Assembly (NCBI GenBank): GCA_910586505.1
Contig: CAJUGV010000007.1
Location: 62,001 to 126,000 of the forward strand
Direction: 5' to 3'
Source of the DNA: an uncultured Paraprevotella sp.
GTDB taxonomy: Bacteria; Bacteroidota; Bacteroidia; Bacteroidales; Bacteroidaceae
DNA length: 64,000 bases
A program made the position numbers and the translations under genes. Shown one piece after another: positions 63,656-64,000 of this stretch. Under the pieces are notes generated by a model. That model was given only the letters and a program-made list of their open reading frames with translations, ran no database searches and was not told the origin of the DNA. How positions within the stretch are numbered: the first letter of the stretch is position 1; each line of letters begins with the position of its first letter.

Positions 63656-63680
63656 TCTTCCGAATAATGTGATAAAAAGT

Positions 63681-64000
63681 ATGGAACAGACTAAATGGAG
63701 CGAGACGGTCATATTGACGGATGCGGGTTATGTGGATGCAGTGGTTTTTAATCTGACTGTTAATTTCGAACGGATGCTTAACCGGCCTATTCCTCGGGCC
63801 GATTTGGCTCAGTGGCTGGTGTGCGTGGCTCTGGATGGCGGTGTGGAGCCGGGCGACAATGACATACAGGCCGTGCTTGTTCATAAAAAGGACAAGAAGG
63901 CACTGGACAACTTCATACCGTCGGATTTCTCTTCTGATCTTGATGGTAAGGCTTTCAATGACGGGAAGTTGGGAGAGTTCAGAATAAGTTCCGTTCAGAT
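63681..64000 (+). CDS. DUF6621-like hypothetical protein (3' end outside window)
   Basis: An open frame from ATG 63681 runs off the window after 106 codons. It starts MEQTKWSETVILTDAGYVDA and continues VVFNLTVNFERMLNRPIPRA, DLAQWLVCVALDGGVEPGDN. There is no signal peptide. It resembles a conserved Bacteroides protein of unknown function found beside clpB; I recall it as DUF6621, but the assignment is from memory. Divergent from clpB and sharing its regulatory region. Confidence 0.7.
   Translation, partial: MEQTKWSETVILTDAGYVDAVVFNLTVNFERMLNRPIPRADLAQWLVCVALDGGVEPGDNDIQAVLVHKKDKKALDNFIPSDFSSDLDGKAFNDGKLGEFRISSVQ

Noticed and set aside
1..64000. CRISPR arrays, tRNA/rRNA genes, transposases or phage genes
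   Set aside because: I looked for regular repeat-spacer patterns, T-loop-like GGTTCGA stretches in gaps and mobile-element motifs. Gaps are short and hold only promoters, hairpins and the short repeat. A tRNA or covariance-model scan could still be run.

Overview
The window looks like a chromosomal segment of a Bacteroidales bacterium, most likely Bacteroides or Phocaeicola (Bacteroidaceae). Three things point there. Many genes are preceded by the Bacteroides sigma-70 type promoter (-33 TTTG/TTG, -7 TAnnTTTG) rather than -35/-10 boxes. Clear Shine-Dalgarno sites are rare. The gene content is typical of the order: acyl-ACP thioesterase inside the ilv operon, a coaX-OMP-lptC-CNNM-ppiD cluster, an rlmN-to-secG cluster, a membrane pyrophosphatase and a DUF6621 protein. 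I see no phage, transposase, CRISPR array, rRNA or tRNA; this is mostly core genome with a few accessory pieces. Species cannot be fixed from the sequence alone.

Layout. 0-3.9 kb: end of a branched-chain amino acid operon (ilvB partial, ilvN, acyl-ACP thioesterase, ilvC). 4.0-10.3 kb (minus): an envelope cluster of coaX, outer-membrane protein, lptC, CNNM/CorC-type protein and a PpiD/SurA-like foldase. 10.4-16.6 kb (plus): a DUF4105 protein, an alkaline-phosphatase-superfamily protein that seems to have lost its catalytic residues, and secA. 17.2-19.8 kb: an unrecognised lipoprotein / beta-barrel / lipoprotein triad and a small hypothetical. 20.5-30 kb: pyrophosphatase, exonuclease, valS, a LysR gene with a split ThrE-type exporter, mazG. 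30-36.6 kb (minus): an SLC13/TrkA-C transporter, then an envelope-stress-like set (L,D-transpeptidase, ECF sigma factor, probable anti-sigma factor, Spy-like protein), a tiny T9SS-tail-like protein and RNase Z. 36.6-42 kb: rpsA, a 6-phosphofructokinase with an altered metal-site motif, a DUF418 protein and a GH16 enzyme. 42-48.6 kb (minus): a probable peptidoglycan salvage operon consisting of a 1295-residue GT2/HIT-like/SpoIID fusion, an AmpG-like permease and a BadF-type sugar kinase, followed by two predicted tandem small RNAs. 48.7-56 kb (plus): rlmN, DUF4837 lipoprotein, pdxA, UPF0104 membrane protein, sigma-54 activator, lptE, TPR-like protein, secG. 56-64 kb: uvrA, a GHL10 family hydrolase, clpB and the start of a DUF6621 gene.

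How they fit together: much of the window serves the cell envelope (LPS export LptC/LptE, Sec translocation SecA/SecG, outer-membrane protein folding, peptidoglycan cross-linking and recycling). The most unusual items are the triple-domain fusion with its recycling partners, the paired small RNAs downstream of that operon, the apparent pseudo-phosphatase beside secA, the lipoprotein/barrel triad, and a short dispersed repeat found at three intergenic loci.
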